Part shown: positions 35,357-44,204 of the stretch, in pieces
Numbering within the stretch: the stretch's first letter is position 1
Layout of the letters: each line of letters starts with the position of its first letter
NCBI RefSeq assembly: GCF_037335815.1
Contig: NZ_CP147841.1
Coordinates: 3,658,001 to 3,722,000 of the forward strand
From: Salinirubellus litoreus
GTDB lineage: Archaea; Halobacteriota; Halobacteria; Halobacteriales; Haloarculaceae
DNA length: 64,000 nucleotides
Direction: 5' to 3'
Notes under the pieces: generated by a model
Databases searched by the model: none
Told to the model about the DNA's origin: nothing
The model's input: the letters and a program-made list of their open reading frames with translations, nothing else
Program-made: the position numbers and the translations under genes

Positions 35357-35582
35357 GGTACGATCGATCTCGACCGTCGCCGGTTCGTGTTCGCCGTCTC
35401 GATTTCCCCTCCACCGTCGGTCGGCCCGATCGTCGTCGACCGCGTCCGGTATTTCGGGAATCCGGGGCGTCCCGAAGAAGCGGATCGCGAACCACGGCCG
35501 GCGCGGGTTAGCACTGTGCCATCGACGCGCCGAACGATCGCGTTCGCGGGGGACTGTTCCAGCGAGCGTTCGATCGGAGCGG

Positions 35583-36176
35583 TCAGCCGTCGCGTTCGAT
35601 AGTCGAGATCACCCTCCCGAACTCGATCTCCGCCGATCGCTCGAGTTCGGTCGCCCGTGTCTCCATCTCCTCGACAAACGACGGATCCGAGATCCGATCG
35701 AGGTTACACCGAACGGTGAAGACGGACGCTCGGAGCGCTCCGTGCACGAGGAACGAACCCGTCCCGGCGTCCGGGACGGCGTTCCTGTTGCCCTCCTTCG
35801 CGAGAACGGTCGCGTGTTCGAGGACGGGCACGCACGCTTCGGCGATCGCGAGGGGCACGCCCGTGGCCCGTTTCTGTGCGACGACCCGGTCCGGTTCGTC
35901 CGGTGACGTCGCGAGCAACTCGTCGACCACGTCGGCGTCCCTCTCGGCGAGTTCGAGGAGGAGCTCGCGCTGCGTTCCGAGGTCGTCGAGTACGTCGTTC
36001 ATCTCCGCCTCCACGTCCGCGTACCCGTCCTTCCCGATGGTGTGCAGACAGACCATCTCGCAGAGTGCCGTTCCGATCGCACCGACGAGGGCCGCGGCCG
36101 TGCCTCCGGCCGGAGTGACGTTCCGGGAGGCGACGCTGTCGAGGAATTCGTCGATCGTCCGGTCCGCGTAGCTCAT
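35583..36176 (-). CDS. Cyclodeaminase/cyclohydrolase family protein (FTCD_C)
   Basis: ATG 36176 gives 197 aa, all-helical. The family signatures are visible: TIDEFLDSVASRNVTPAGGTAAALVGAIG near the start (shown here in overlapping parts), ALCEMVCLHTIGKDGYAD, and NRNAVPDAGTGSFLVHGALRA. The family contains formimino-tetrahydrofolate cyclodeaminase and methenyl-tetrahydrofolate cyclohydrolase. It likely serves folate one-carbon metabolism. The 226-bp gap to hisA is convergent and holds no gene. Confidence 0.82.
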   Translation of the reverse strand: MSYADRTIDEFLDSVASRNVTPAGGTAAALVGAIGTALCEMVCLHTIGKDGYADVEAEMNDVLDDLGTQRELLLELAERDADVVDELLATSPDEPDRVVAQKRATGVPLAIAEACVPVLEHATVLAKEGNRNAVPDAGTGSFLVHGALRASVFTVRCNLDRISDPSFVEEMETRATELERSAEIEFGRVISTIERDG

Positions 36177-36354
36177 ACGAACGAGAGGTCGGAGGGACCG
36201 TACGTGGGCGTTCCCCTGTACAGGGGGTTCCACCACGGGTCATCTCTGCCGGATAGAGATATCATCGACCTCCGGAGGTCAATCGCCGTCGTCGTCAGTA
36301 CTGCCGAACGGGAAGGGAATCCGGGCATGCACGAGGATCAGTCCTGACCTCCCC

Positions 36355-36627
36355 TATCTTTCATCAAGGAGAGAATCCCGCCGTGTACGGCGGGCGTGAA
36401 TCCGACACGCACACGTATGTTGTCTGGGGAGTGAGTAAGTATCACCGACACAAAAGAATTGAGATACCTCCGAGTCACCGGGGCAGAACCACCCGAACCC
36501 ACCGGCGGATAGGAGTAACGGGGGCGTGGCACTCCCATCGGCACGTCGGGTCGTACACGTACGTTCCCAACCCAGCGGTGCGGGACCGTGGGAAGCCTCG
36601 CCGTGTACGGCGAGGAGGATGTCACCG
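36355..36627 (+). mobile_element. IS200/IS605 (TnpB-type) remnant A with intact right end
   Basis: Two palindromic hairpins frame the element: CCCGCCGT/ACGGCGGG at 36377-36394 and CCTCGCCGT/ACGGCGAGG at 36596-36615. Its right end, GGGAAGCC-hairpin-GGAGGATGTCACCG, matches the right end of remnant B on the opposite strand. Just inside it, the frame ADRSNGGVALPSA resembles the tail of B's tnpB fragment (EDRSNGCVAQPSV). The transposase body is gone. The shared sequence stops at about 36627. Confidence 0.7.
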
Positions 36628-36803
36628 CTGTCCCCGGACGTGTCCACCGGTCCGGTGGTCGGTCGGCCACCGACCGGCGGAACGGGACAGTGGTGGTCGA
36701 CGCGTCGGCTTCCACGATGCTTCCCGAGCGGGGAGGAACGATCGGTTCGCCCGAACGTCTTCTCGTGCCCCTGCTCTCGGTCGGCAGACGGTCAGCCCCC
36801 GGC

Positions 36804-37127
36804 TCAGTCGACGTACACGCGAGTCACGTGGCCCCCGCATCCGCACTGCTGGACGTACTCCCACCCCACGGTGTCGGTATCCACCCGTTCCTCGAGGGCA
36901 TCGTAGAGATACTCGGCGGGATGGCCATGGTCACCGTGGGTGACGAGATTGACGTGGTTCCCGGATCCGGTGTGTTCGATCGCGTCGACGGCCTGGGAGA
37001 CGACGAGGTCGGCGTCGGCAGCGTGTTGCGGTTTCTCGAGGTTCGCCGACCACGAGTTGTCGTGTGTCCGGTCGGTGACGGGTCCGGCTTCACTGTGGTC
37101 GTGATCGTGGTCGTGAGAGGTGCTCAT
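36804..37127 (-). CDS. CGCGG-family putative radical-SAM-modified RiPP precursor
   Basis: 107 aa from ATG 37127. A His/Asp-rich N-terminus (HDHDHDH) is followed by a leader-like region and a C-terminal core containing CGCGG (residues 95-99) and a short tail HVTRVYVD. This is the hallmark of the haloarchaeal CGCGG family, predicted ribosomal peptides modified by a radical SAM enzyme. No radical SAM gene lies within the window, so the precursor is orphaned here or acts with a distant enzyme. The next gene upstream on the same strand is an MFS carrier (136-nt gap), a possible exporter. The His-rich start may bind metal. Confidence 0.72.
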   Translation of the reverse strand: MSTSHDHDHDHSEAGPVTDRTHDNSWSANLEKPQHAADADLVVSQAVDAIEHTGSGNHVNLVTHGDHGHPAEYLYDALEERVDTDTVGWEYVQQCGCGGHVTRVYVD

Positions 37128-37263
37128 CGTCCTCTGTAGCGAGGAGACGGATCCCGAAAGTGGTGTGGCCGAACACGTTCGCTGGAGTCGGACGGGTGAG
37201 CCATCGATCACTCCGTCCCGGTGTTCCGTTTCGGTCCGGCGCTCGGGACGGGGCGAGGAGTGT

Positions 37264-38556
37264 TCAGTGCCGATCGGGCCGCCGGTTCGTGGCCCACCAG
37301 TACCAGCCCGACCCACAGAGCGCGACCAGTCCCATCGCCACGGCGACCGCGAAGGCCGCCCGGTAGCCGAGCGCGGTGTACACCCGCGCGCCGTCGACGG
37401 TCTCGCCCGTCCAGAACGCGTCGAGGAGCCATCCCATCACCACCGGCAGCGCCGCCACGCCCACGAACCCGAGGCTGTTGACCGTCCCGGTCGCCGACCC
37501 GCTGGCCTCGGCCGGGTGGCGGTTCTTGACCAGCGTGAACGTGATGAACCCCGCCCCGCCGACGAACGTCGTGCCGAAGAACACCGCCCCCGTGACCAGC
37601 AGTGGCGGCCGCCCGAGGACGGCGAGGAGGCCGTATCCGGCGGCGAAGAGCGCGCTCGCGGCCGCCACGATCGGCGTACGGACGCCGAGCCGGTCCGACA
37701 GTCGTCCGATCGCGGGTGGACCGACCAGGAAGCCGACGTTTCCGACGAGGACGTACGTCGACGCCTGCTGGACCGTGAGGTCGTACCGGTCGACGAGATA
37801 CGGGACGCCCCAGATACCCAGCACGGTGAACGTCGTCCCGACGAACGCGAAGAAGACGACCCCGAGTACCCAGGTCATCGGATCGGCGAGCACCCGCCTG
37901 GCGTGGCCGGCCGCGGATCGGAACGTGGTTCCCGACGGCGGCGAGACCTCCTCGATCGGGGGGAGGCCGGCGTCGGTCGGCGCGTTCCGCACCCCGGCGT
38001 AGATCGCCACCCCCGCGCCGACGCCGAGGAGACCGACGCCCGCGAGCGTCGTCCGCCAGCCGACTTCGGCGACGCTCACCGCGAGCGGCGTGGTGGCCAG
38101 TATGCCGCCGATCCCCGCCATCGCCGAGGTGAGGCCGGTCATCGTCGCGAACTCGTCGGGGCGGTACCAGTTCGCGCAGTACCGGAGCGTGGCGATGTAG
38201 ATGACGCTCCCGCCGAGCCCGATCGTCGCTCGCGAGACGAACGCGAGGGCGTAGCTGTCGCTGCCGGCGAACGCGACGACGCCCGCGCCCATGAGCAGGG
38301 TCCCCACGGCCGCGACCCGTCGCGTCCCGAAGCGGTCGGCGAGCACCCCCGCCGGCACCTGCATCAGCGCGTAGATGTAGAACAGCGAGGAGTGGAGCAC
38401 GCCGAGTTCGGTCCCCGTCGCGTCGAAGGTCCGCATCAGTTCGTCGGCGATCACCGAGGTCGACACGCGATGGAAGCTGAACAGCGCGAAGCCGGTGGCG
38501 AGCACGACCCAGCCGAGCCATCGTCGTCGTCGTCGTGGATCCGACCACACGTCCAT
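37264..38556 (-). CDS. MFS transporter
   Basis: From ATG 38556 the protein has 430 aa with twelve hydrophobic segments. The family loop ADRFGTRRVAAVG follows helix 2, and a second copy, SDRLGVRTPIVA, is in the C-half. HRVSTSVIADELMRTF and PAGVLADRFG are typical of the oxalate/nitrate-like MFS group. Substrate unknown. It lies on the same strand upstream of the RiPP precursor, which raises but does not prove a link to peptide or metal export. Confidence 0.8.
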   Translation of the reverse strand: MDVWSDPRRRRRWLGWVVLATGFALFSFHRVSTSVIADELMRTFDATGTELGVLHSSLFYIYALMQVPAGVLADRFGTRRVAAVGTLLMGAGVVAFAGSDSYALAFVSRATIGLGGSVIYIATLRYCANWYRPDEFATMTGLTSAMAGIGGILATTPLAVSVAEVGWRTTLAGVGLLGVGAGVAIYAGVRNAPTDAGLPPIEEVSPPSGTTFRSAAGHARRVLADPMTWVLGVVFFAFVGTTFTVLGIWGVPYLVDRYDLTVQQASTYVLVGNVGFLVGPPAIGRLSDRLGVRTPIVAAASALFAAGYGLLAVLGRPPLLVTGAVFFGTTFVGGAGFITFTLVKNRHPAEASGSATGTVNSLGFVGVAALPVVMGWLLDAFWTGETVDGARVYTALGYRAAFAVAVAMGLVALCGSGWYWWATNRRPDRH

Positions 38557-38741
38557 CGTGTTCCCGCCACCGACGTTTTCCCGGGGGGGCAATAACCCAC
38601 CGGTCGCCGCGTGCGAGATCGCGAAACACGGCGTGTTCCAGCGGCATCCACCCGTCCGTGACGGGGGACGACGCTGTATACGAACGGGAGACGACTATGT
38701 TCGGGAGAATCGATTAGGCCGTCGGAAAGCGATCGTCGGGT

Positions 38742-38945
38742 ATGACTCGCTCCGGGCCTGGGGGAAGCTGGACCGAACGACAGCAGCTCGTCGTCGGCGC
38801 TTTAGCGCTGCTGGTTGGCACGGTATGTATACTGGCACTCGTGCCGGTGGGAACAGGCGGTGGCCCGAGTGGGATCGCTTTCGCACTCATCGGGGTGGCT
38901 CTGTTCGTCGCCGGCACACTGTCGATCGGAACCTCGGATCAGTAA
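38742..38945 (+). CDS. Small two-helix membrane protein
   Basis: 67 aa: a polar N-terminus, then LVVGALALLVGTVCILALV and GIAFALIGVALFVAGTLSI as two membrane helices. It starts at an ATG about 30 nt after GATTAGG, a weak TATA. No family recognised, but length and composition match many haloarchaeal small membrane proteins. Confidence 0.6.
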   Translation: MTRSGPGGSWTERQQLVVGALALLVGTVCILALVPVGTGGGPSGIAFALIGVALFVAGTLSIGTSDQ

Positions 38946-39180
38946 CAGTTCAGCGATGTGCTCGCCTCGATTCGGTCTCCTCTCGATCTGTCTATGGAGC
39001 TCCGATGGTGGACGGACCGTAATGACGACACCAACGCGACATCACGTGGTGTTCGGGTCGAATCTGGTCTCTCCCCTACATTTACTCGAAGATATTCTGG
39101 ACGGTGGGTGTCGCGGATTCGTCGATCGATCGTCGAGTTGCCACACGACGTCAAGACGGAGACGAGGAGTCGTTCGATGA

Positions 39181-39475
39181 CTGCGGGAGACTGAGCTCCA
39201 TCGATTAGCGGCCGAACTGCGGGACCACGAGGCCATCGACGATGCGTTCCTCGCAAAGAGCTTCACCGATCGCCACCTGATCGTCGGTGTCGCGACGACA
39301 CCGTTCCGGAGGACGTCGAGAAACGACTTGCGGAACACGACCTGTACGGTGCCGATAGAGTGTACGGGGACGAGACCGACGCTCGTTCGTTTGCCGGTCC
39401 CGCCGGTAAGGGGCCCGTCACCACTTCGTCGATGTACGGACCCGCGACTCACATCAGTCCTATGTCGTAGACTGA
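39181..39475 (+). pseudogene. Frameshifted small conserved protein
   Basis: Three pieces in three frames read as one protein: LRETELHRLAAELRDHEAID and AFLAKSFTDRHLIVGV (frame of 39181), then DDTVPEDVEKRLAEHDLYGA (frame of 39294), then RHHFVDVRTRDSHQSYVVD with a stop at 39473-39475. There is a stop just before the first piece. At least two frameshifts are needed, so the gene is broken (or the sequence has indel errors). Function unknown. The 235 bp before it (38946-39180) show no gene. Confidence 0.65.
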
Positions 39476-39555
39476 TAGTCTACTACCGCCCCAGGATTCG
39501 TCGGCGGGATCACGAAACCATCCCTCATATCCGAGATCACTCCACATTCGATAAT

Positions 39556-39669
39556 ATGTCCGGGACCGTTCTTATTCTCTCTCTCTCTCTCGTGGTGACG
39601 GCGGTCACCTACGCGATGGCCTGGACGGTCGCCGTCCACGAGGTCCTCCTCCAGGTCCTTCCGGTGTAG
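39556..39669 (+). CDS. 37-residue membrane micro-protein
   Basis: MSGTVLILSLSLVVTAVTYA followed by a second hydrophobic stretch ending LLQVLPV. It is too short for most gene callers. AT-rich ATTCGATAATATG provides the ATG; a CT-rich tract (39582-39594) is part of the coding sequence. One long or two short membrane segments. Real gene status is plausible because of composition and a clean stop, but it lies among decayed genes. Confidence 0.4.
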   Translation: MSGTVLILSLSLVVTAVTYAMAWTVAVHEVLLQVLPV

Positions 39670-39692
39670 CGAGCGTCGGCCGGCGCTCGACC

Positions 39693-39939
39693 TCAGAGAT
39701 CATCCCACACCTGTCTGATCTTCGTACCCGGACGGCGCAACCAGCCGAAAACGCTCCGGAGTACTCCGGCTGGATCGCGACGGAGACGTCGAATCGCCGG
39801 AACCACGTCGTACTTCAGCATCTGGGCACCCTTGATCAGGAAGACGCCCGTGAGTGTAGTGGCGACGGCGAGTCCGGACAGATCGTGATGGCCTGTTCGA
39901 TAGGGATATCGTAGCCAGCCCGAGGATTCGCTCTGCCAC
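39693..39939 (-). pseudogene. Frameshifted small membrane protein
   Basis: On the minus strand MAERILGLA starts at GTG 39939, GYDIPIEQAIT follows in a second frame, and DLSGLAVATTLTGVFLIKGA, KYDVVPAIRRLRRDPAGVL and a C-terminus VFGWLRRPGTKIRQVWDDL run to a stop at 39693-39695. The last 60 residues are a convincing membrane-helix plus basic tail. Two frame changes within about 60 nt make it a pseudogene, or mark sequencing indels. Confidence 0.5.
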
Positions 39940-40134
39940 CGTACTCCAGTCGCGTGATCCCGGGCCAGGGGAGCTAAACTACGATAATCTGGATCTGTTG
40001 AAACCCTCAGTGGCTGATTTGTACTGCGTGCAAGATACGGAGGATGAGTTCAGCGAGTGAGAGGAACTAACAAAGAGGCCGATTTGAGCCTACGCTGCTT
40101 ATATCTAAATAAAGGACATATCCGGGAGTAATGC
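39940..40134. other. Intergenic stretch between broken genes
   Basis: AT-richer than its surroundings. A segment near 40000-40060 (CTGTTGAAACCCTCAGTGG onwards) looks like the terminal part of an insertion sequence, but no transposase or inverted end could be confirmed. TTATATCTAAATAAAGG at about 40100-40116 is a strong TATA-like run before the next broken gene. Confidence 0.25.
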
Positions 40135-40407
40135 ATGCACGATCTAATTCATCGTGGACTGTACCACTTCTGGTCGTCGGCCTTGGCGGTGCTCTTGGGG
40201 TTAGTGTTGATCTATTTGACATCGTCACGATCGCGATCGGAGGACCACAGTGGCTCCATCAGTTGGATGTCCTCACGGCAGTTCTACTTACTCTTGTTAT
40301 TGGCGGTCTGGGTGCATATTCCCGCCGACGTGATCGAACACGGCGGTCCACCGAAGATAATCAGCGGTATACAAGGGCTGATTGAATTCGTTGTCGCACT
40401 CCCCTAA
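40135..40407 (+). pseudogene. Frameshifted small membrane protein
   Basis: The protein can be followed by switching frames twice. MHDLIHRGLYHFWSSALAVL is in frame with 40135; FDIVTIAIGGPQWLHQLDVL and TAVLLTLVIG are in frame with 40131; AVWVHIPADVIEHGGPPKII is back in the first frame. The composite has two to three membrane helices and conserved His residues (HQLDVL, DVIEHGG). It is most likely a broken gene. Confidence 0.6.
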
Positions 40408-40504
40408 TTCCGCACAACACTCCAAACGTCTTGATGCTGACTTTGCGCCCTCTATGCAGCAGCGGCTCAGTGAACTACCCGGATCCCGTCAGTAACGCTG
40501 TGAT

Positions 40505-40862
40505 CGGTGACATCCTCCCCGCCGTGAACGGCGGGGCTTCCCGTACCGCAGGTGGGATATTTGCCGGTCTACGACACGACCTGTTCTCGCGGTGCGAACG
40601 CACCACTCTTTGCATCGAACAGGTGTACCGAGGGCTGTGCCACACAGCCGTTACTCCTATCCTCGCCGTGCGGATTCGGAGTTATCTTCTGTCGCATGTT
40701 CTCCGCCCCGTTGCAATCTGCGTTCCCGACCAATCCACACGACTGACAGACGTACAACCCACGATGTTTGCGGTTCGCTTTCGTGTCGTCTCCACACTGT
40801 GAGCAGGTCTGCGACGTGTTCCACTCGTTGGAATGCCACGGCCTTCAGGCCGTGGTAGCTTA
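40505..40862 (-). mobile_element. IS200/IS605 (TnpB-type) remnant B
   Basis: On the minus strand a hairpin CCACGGCC/GGCCGTGG (40836-40855) is joined directly to the 3' part of tnpB. The element ends with the right-end hairpin CCCCGCC/GGCGGGG (40517-40536) and GGATGTCACCG. The right end is shared with remnant A; similarity ends at about 40505. About 80% of a normal element is missing, so it cannot transpose by itself. Confidence 0.75.
40569..40838 (-). pseudogene. tnpB C-terminal fragment (zinc ribbon)
   Basis: The in-frame minus-strand peptide runs HSNEWNTSQTCSQCGDD, then HRGLYVCQSCGLVGNADCNG, AENMRQKI, and a variable tail to a stop at 40569-40571. CSQC and CQSC form the TnpB zinc ribbon; NADCNGAEN covers the position near the last RuvC catalytic Asp. 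A TGA in the hairpin just upstream closes the frame. The RuvC body is absent. Confidence 0.8.
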
Positions 40863-41014
40863 CTCAGACGCCCACTCTCCGGGAGATCTCCGGCTCCGTG
40901 TTGTCCTCTCGAGGTCGGATACACTGCCGTCGTCTAGCGGAGGCAGACCGACCGTCGGCGCGGGACGAACGCACATATCAATAACCACAACTGCTTGCAG
41001 ACGAACCTCATCGC

Positions 41015-41959
41015 ATGGTCCTCACTCGACGACGCGTCCTCCAGACCGGCGGTGCAACGGCGCTGACAGCGCTCGCTGGCTGCACGGCGGAGTCACTCCT
41101 CGGATCGAACGACGATCCCCCCGAGTACAGCCTCACCGTCGACTCGATCGATGTCTCCCCGGTCGAACACGCGCTCTACGAGCCCGACGATGGGCCGCTA
41201 TTCGGCGCTCCTGCTCGGTCCGTTCTCGATGATATCCTCCCGGACGGACGGCACACGACCTACGGGTTCAGACCGCTCCCCAGCGACGCGTACGTGGAGT
41301 ACGAGGATTCGTACTATCAGACGAAACACGTCGTCACCGGGCGCACGGGGAAGGAACGTCAGCTGGTTCGGGCCGACCCGGTTCCCGAAGAGCAGGTGCC
41401 CGAGGACGCGGTACTGATCGATACGCTCGAACGGCCGAGCGCGCGGACGCTCAAGATCCTCCACAGCTATACCCAGACCGATGGCGAGACGAGCACTGCC
41501 GAGCTACTTCGAGGGGACGCCTACGTGTTGCGGCGACCGGCGGAACTCGAAAGTCGACTCGCGACCGGCAATCTCGATGGGCGGGTCGTGACGATGACCG
41601 AGAGCGGGACGTGGGCCTACCGTGTCCGTGTGAATCGAGAGCAGATCGTTGAGACCGCGTATACGGCACTGGCGATCCCCGTCGCTGGCTCGCGTGCCCA
41701 GTTCCGCGACGTCGTCTTTGGCTCACGGATCGATACCGAAGTCACGCCAGCGGCGCTTCCGAGGGACGCACGGGATATCCTTGACCAGGCAATCGAAGGG
41801 GAGACGTACACGGAGACAGTTCCGATCTCAGAACCGTTCGATACAGTACTCGAAGCCCTCGGTCTGGGTGCCGTCGATACGGGAGTGAACGGCAAACTGC
41901 TCTGGTACGATGAGGAGTTCTATCGCTACGGACTGTACGTCAATCCATCCGCGTCGTAG
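41015..41959 (+). CDS. Tat-type lipoprotein of unknown function
   Basis: A 314-aa protein with TRRRVLQTGGATALTALAGC: a twin-arginine signal plus lipobox. The mature protein is acidic and soluble, with no family recognised. It is likely anchored on the outer membrane face. CACATATCA-type AT-rich sequence about 35-45 nt upstream may be the promoter. GC content is somewhat lower than in the first 35 kb. Confidence 0.75.
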   Translation: MVLTRRRVLQTGGATALTALAGCTAESLLGSNDDPPEYSLTVDSIDVSPVEHALYEPDDGPLFGAPARSVLDDILPDGRHTTYGFRPLPSDAYVEYEDSYYQTKHVVTGRTGKERQLVRADPVPEEQVPEDAVLIDTLERPSARTLKILHSYTQTDGETSTAELLRGDAYVLRRPAELESRLATGNLDGRVVTMTESGTWAYRVRVNREQIVETAYTALAIPVAGSRAQFRDVVFGSRIDTEVTPAALPRDARDILDQAIEGETYTETVPISEPFDTVLEALGLGAVDTGVNGKLLWYDEEFYRYGLYVNPSAS

Positions 41960-42119
41960 GTACAACGAACTGTGCGGTAGAATTGTTTTCAGGCCGCCGG
42001 TTAATCTCCGATATCGTCGTCCTGAACCCCGCCGCTGGAGGGCGAGCGCGTTTCACGACTCCGTTAACGCCCAATGGATGCTAACTGTGCACGGGGGATC
42101 CCGACATGGGGCCGCGCAC

Positions 42120-42356
42120 TTAGCTACCGAGTAGTGCCACCGAGAGCTCTCTGAGCAGGTAGAGTGGTATGGCCCACAGTAGACCGAGGCTGATCAGGCC
42201 AATTAACAGGCTCAGTGGCCCATTGCGCCCGGATGATGTTTGCACGAAGATCATCACTACGAACCAGAGTGTGAGCGCTTGGAAGAACGCGGACTTGTTC
42301 ATGGAGGACGTATCGATCTGAGACTGAACTGTCAAAATCACTTCGGAGGTGTCCAT
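42120..42356 (-). CDS. Small membrane protein, two helices
   Basis: 78 aa: polar N-terminus MDTSEVILTVQSQIDTSS, then FFQALTLWFVVMIFVQ and LLIGLISLGLLWAIPLYLL. No recognised family. An alternative start is the second Met (MNKSAF). It is divergent from the GIDE-like gene. Confidence 0.55.
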   Translation of the reverse strand: MDTSEVILTVQSQIDTSSMNKSAFFQALTLWFVVMIFVQTSSGRNGPLSLLIGLISLGLLWAIPLYLLRELSVALLGS

Positions 42357-42532
42357 CAGATATCGTCAGCCGCTTCCTCATGATACAGTGAGCTGCTTCG
42401 ACGGAGGATGATGCTGTTCAGTTGAGGGTCGCCGTGAGAACCCGTGTAATGGACGGCTCGGCCGTGGAAGAGGCCGACCGAAATCCAACAGCTATTCGAC
42501 AGACACATACGGGAAATCGCTCGATATCGTGT

Positions 42533-43282
42533 ATGGCCATCGGGCTCTCCGGGGGGCAGCTCTTCGGCGCTCTCCTCGCGATCGGAGGGGTGGTCATCCT
42601 CGCGTTCAGTGGGCGCTACGTCTGGCGTGCAACCGGCATCTACCGGGCCGACCCCGTCTCGGCTCTCGAAGGGACATCCCGTGGGGCGCTCGTTCGCGTC
42701 TCCGGGGCGGCTCAGCAGGGCAACGCTGACCTCCTGAGTGCGCCCTTCAGCGGGACCGACTGTCTCGCCCTTCGGTACGCGATCGAGGAACGGCGGCTGA
42801 GCCCGTCCCTGCTCCCGTGGTTCGTGACGATACGCGAGCTAGCCGGCTCGGCCGCGTTCCGTGTACGTACACCCGAGGCCGCAATTGACGTCACCGAGCC
42901 AGCACGGACCGTTACGCTCGAACGACAGGTCGTCGCCACCGTCCCGCCGGGCGACGAACCCTCCGAGCGTATTGCCCGGTTCGAGCGGACCGCCGGCGCG
43001 GACCCGGCGACGACACACTGGCGATCCCCGCCGCCGATTCTGAAACCGATTACGACACGTCTCTCACTCGGGACCCGTCGGTATACCGAACAGCGCGCGA
43101 CGCCTGGCGACGAGATCACAGTCGTTGGCCGCATCACAGAAACGGGCGACGGTGTCGACCCACTCGTCGTCTCCGATCGTCCACCCCGACAGACGCTTCT
43201 CCGGATGGCTAGAACATCACTCGTCGGCCTCTGTATCGGTGGGTTCGCCGTCGCACTCGGTCTCGTGCTTGTCGTGCTCTGA
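42533..43282 (+). CDS. GIDE-like membrane protein
   Basis: ATG 42533 gives 249 aa, with an N-terminal helix (LFGALLAIGGVVILAF) and a C-terminal helix (LVGLCIGGFAVALGLVLVVL). The middle resembles the GIDE region of mitochondrial E3 ligases and their archaeal relatives: ALVRVSGAAQQ, PFSGTDCLALRYAIEER, RRYTEQRATPGDEITVVGRI. No RING domain is present, so ubiquitin ligase activity is not implied. The upstream in-frame extension to 42422 lacks these features. Confidence 0.6.
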   Translation: MAIGLSGGQLFGALLAIGGVVILAFSGRYVWRATGIYRADPVSALEGTSRGALVRVSGAAQQGNADLLSAPFSGTDCLALRYAIEERRLSPSLLPWFVTIRELAGSAAFRVRTPEAAIDVTEPARTVTLERQVVATVPPGDEPSERIARFERTAGADPATTHWRSPPPILKPITTRLSLGTRRYTEQRATPGDEITVVGRITETGDGVDPLVVSDRPPRQTLLRMARTSLVGLCIGGFAVALGLVLVVL

Positions 43283-43332
43283 GCGGTTCCGAAGCAATAC
43301 ACCTACGCCGATAGTTCATCTACGGCCTCTCG

Positions 43333-43914
43333 ATGCCCTCCACGCCCTTGTTTGCCCCAGGTGAGTTCTTCACCCGCCGATCCCCGTCACTCGCCAGTGC
43401 CGCGATCATCGTCCTGTTCGCCGGCATCGTCGCCGTCGCGAGTGCAGCACCGTACGTAGACCAGTTCAGCTCGATCGAATTCTCGGTCGAGTTACTCGTG
43501 TTCTCGATACTGTTTGGGGGTCTACTCGGCGCCGCTGGCGTCCGGACGGTCTCGACGGTCGCCGTGTATCTGCTCACCGCAGTCGCCGGTGGCTCGGGAT
43601 CACTCACTCGGGTCGCGGCTAATATCGGATGGGCGTTACTGCCGCTCCTGCTGGTGAACACCATCACGACAGCCACGATCTGGGCGGTGGCGCTGTTCGG
43701 AAGCCTTCCGACAGTGACACCGGCTCAGATGCAGCTTCCTCGATGGCTACTCCTGTTCAACACCGTCACCGGTGTTATTTGGTATCTCTGGATCGGATAT
43801 CTTCTCACCTACGCGATCCACGACGCTCGAAGTCTCACTGTCCGACGTTCGGTCCTCATCGCGGGAGTTCTCGTCGTTCCGCCGATCCTCAACGCCGTCT
43901 CGAATCTCCTGTGA
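43333..43914 (+). CDS. YIP1-family-like membrane protein
   Basis: A 193-aa protein with five hydrophobic segments. The start PGEFFTRRSPSLASAAIIVL (a PxxFF motif before the first helix) and the later WALLPLLLVNTI are typical of archaeal YIP1 proteins. Role unknown; perhaps membrane organisation. The gene is followed by 290 bp without a supported gene before the ABC permease. Confidence 0.65.
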   Translation: MPSTPLFAPGEFFTRRSPSLASAAIIVLFAGIVAVASAAPYVDQFSSIEFSVELLVFSILFGGLLGAAGVRTVSTVAVYLLTAVAGGSGSLTRVAANIGWALLPLLLVNTITTATIWAVALFGSLPTVTPAQMQLPRWLLLFNTVTGVIWYLWIGYLLTYAIHDARSLTVRRSVLIAGVLVVPPILNAVSNLL

Positions 43915-44204
43915 GGGATCGATCGATGAGCGACGGGAACGTCCAGGAGCGAACCTGGTGCTCCGACAGTCCGGTAGGACTCGTCGTCTCTCGGGTAACA
44001 CGTACGTTCTAGCTGGGTCCGTGCTGGTGGTTCGATTGCTACTACGTGGACATACTGGCACCGCTCTCGACAGTGTGGTACGCCGGCGGTACCAGTCTCC
44101 GGACACCCGAACAGACTACTCATGCTATCGAGCGAAGACGGACCTTCGAACGGATACCGGAAAGGAAAGCAGAGCTTTTGTGATGTCTCTCGATCCCTTT
44201 CTCT

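Noticed and set aside
40000..40060. Possible end of a further insertion sequence
   Set aside because: The sequence looks familiar but no inverted end, target duplication or transposase frame could be confirmed.
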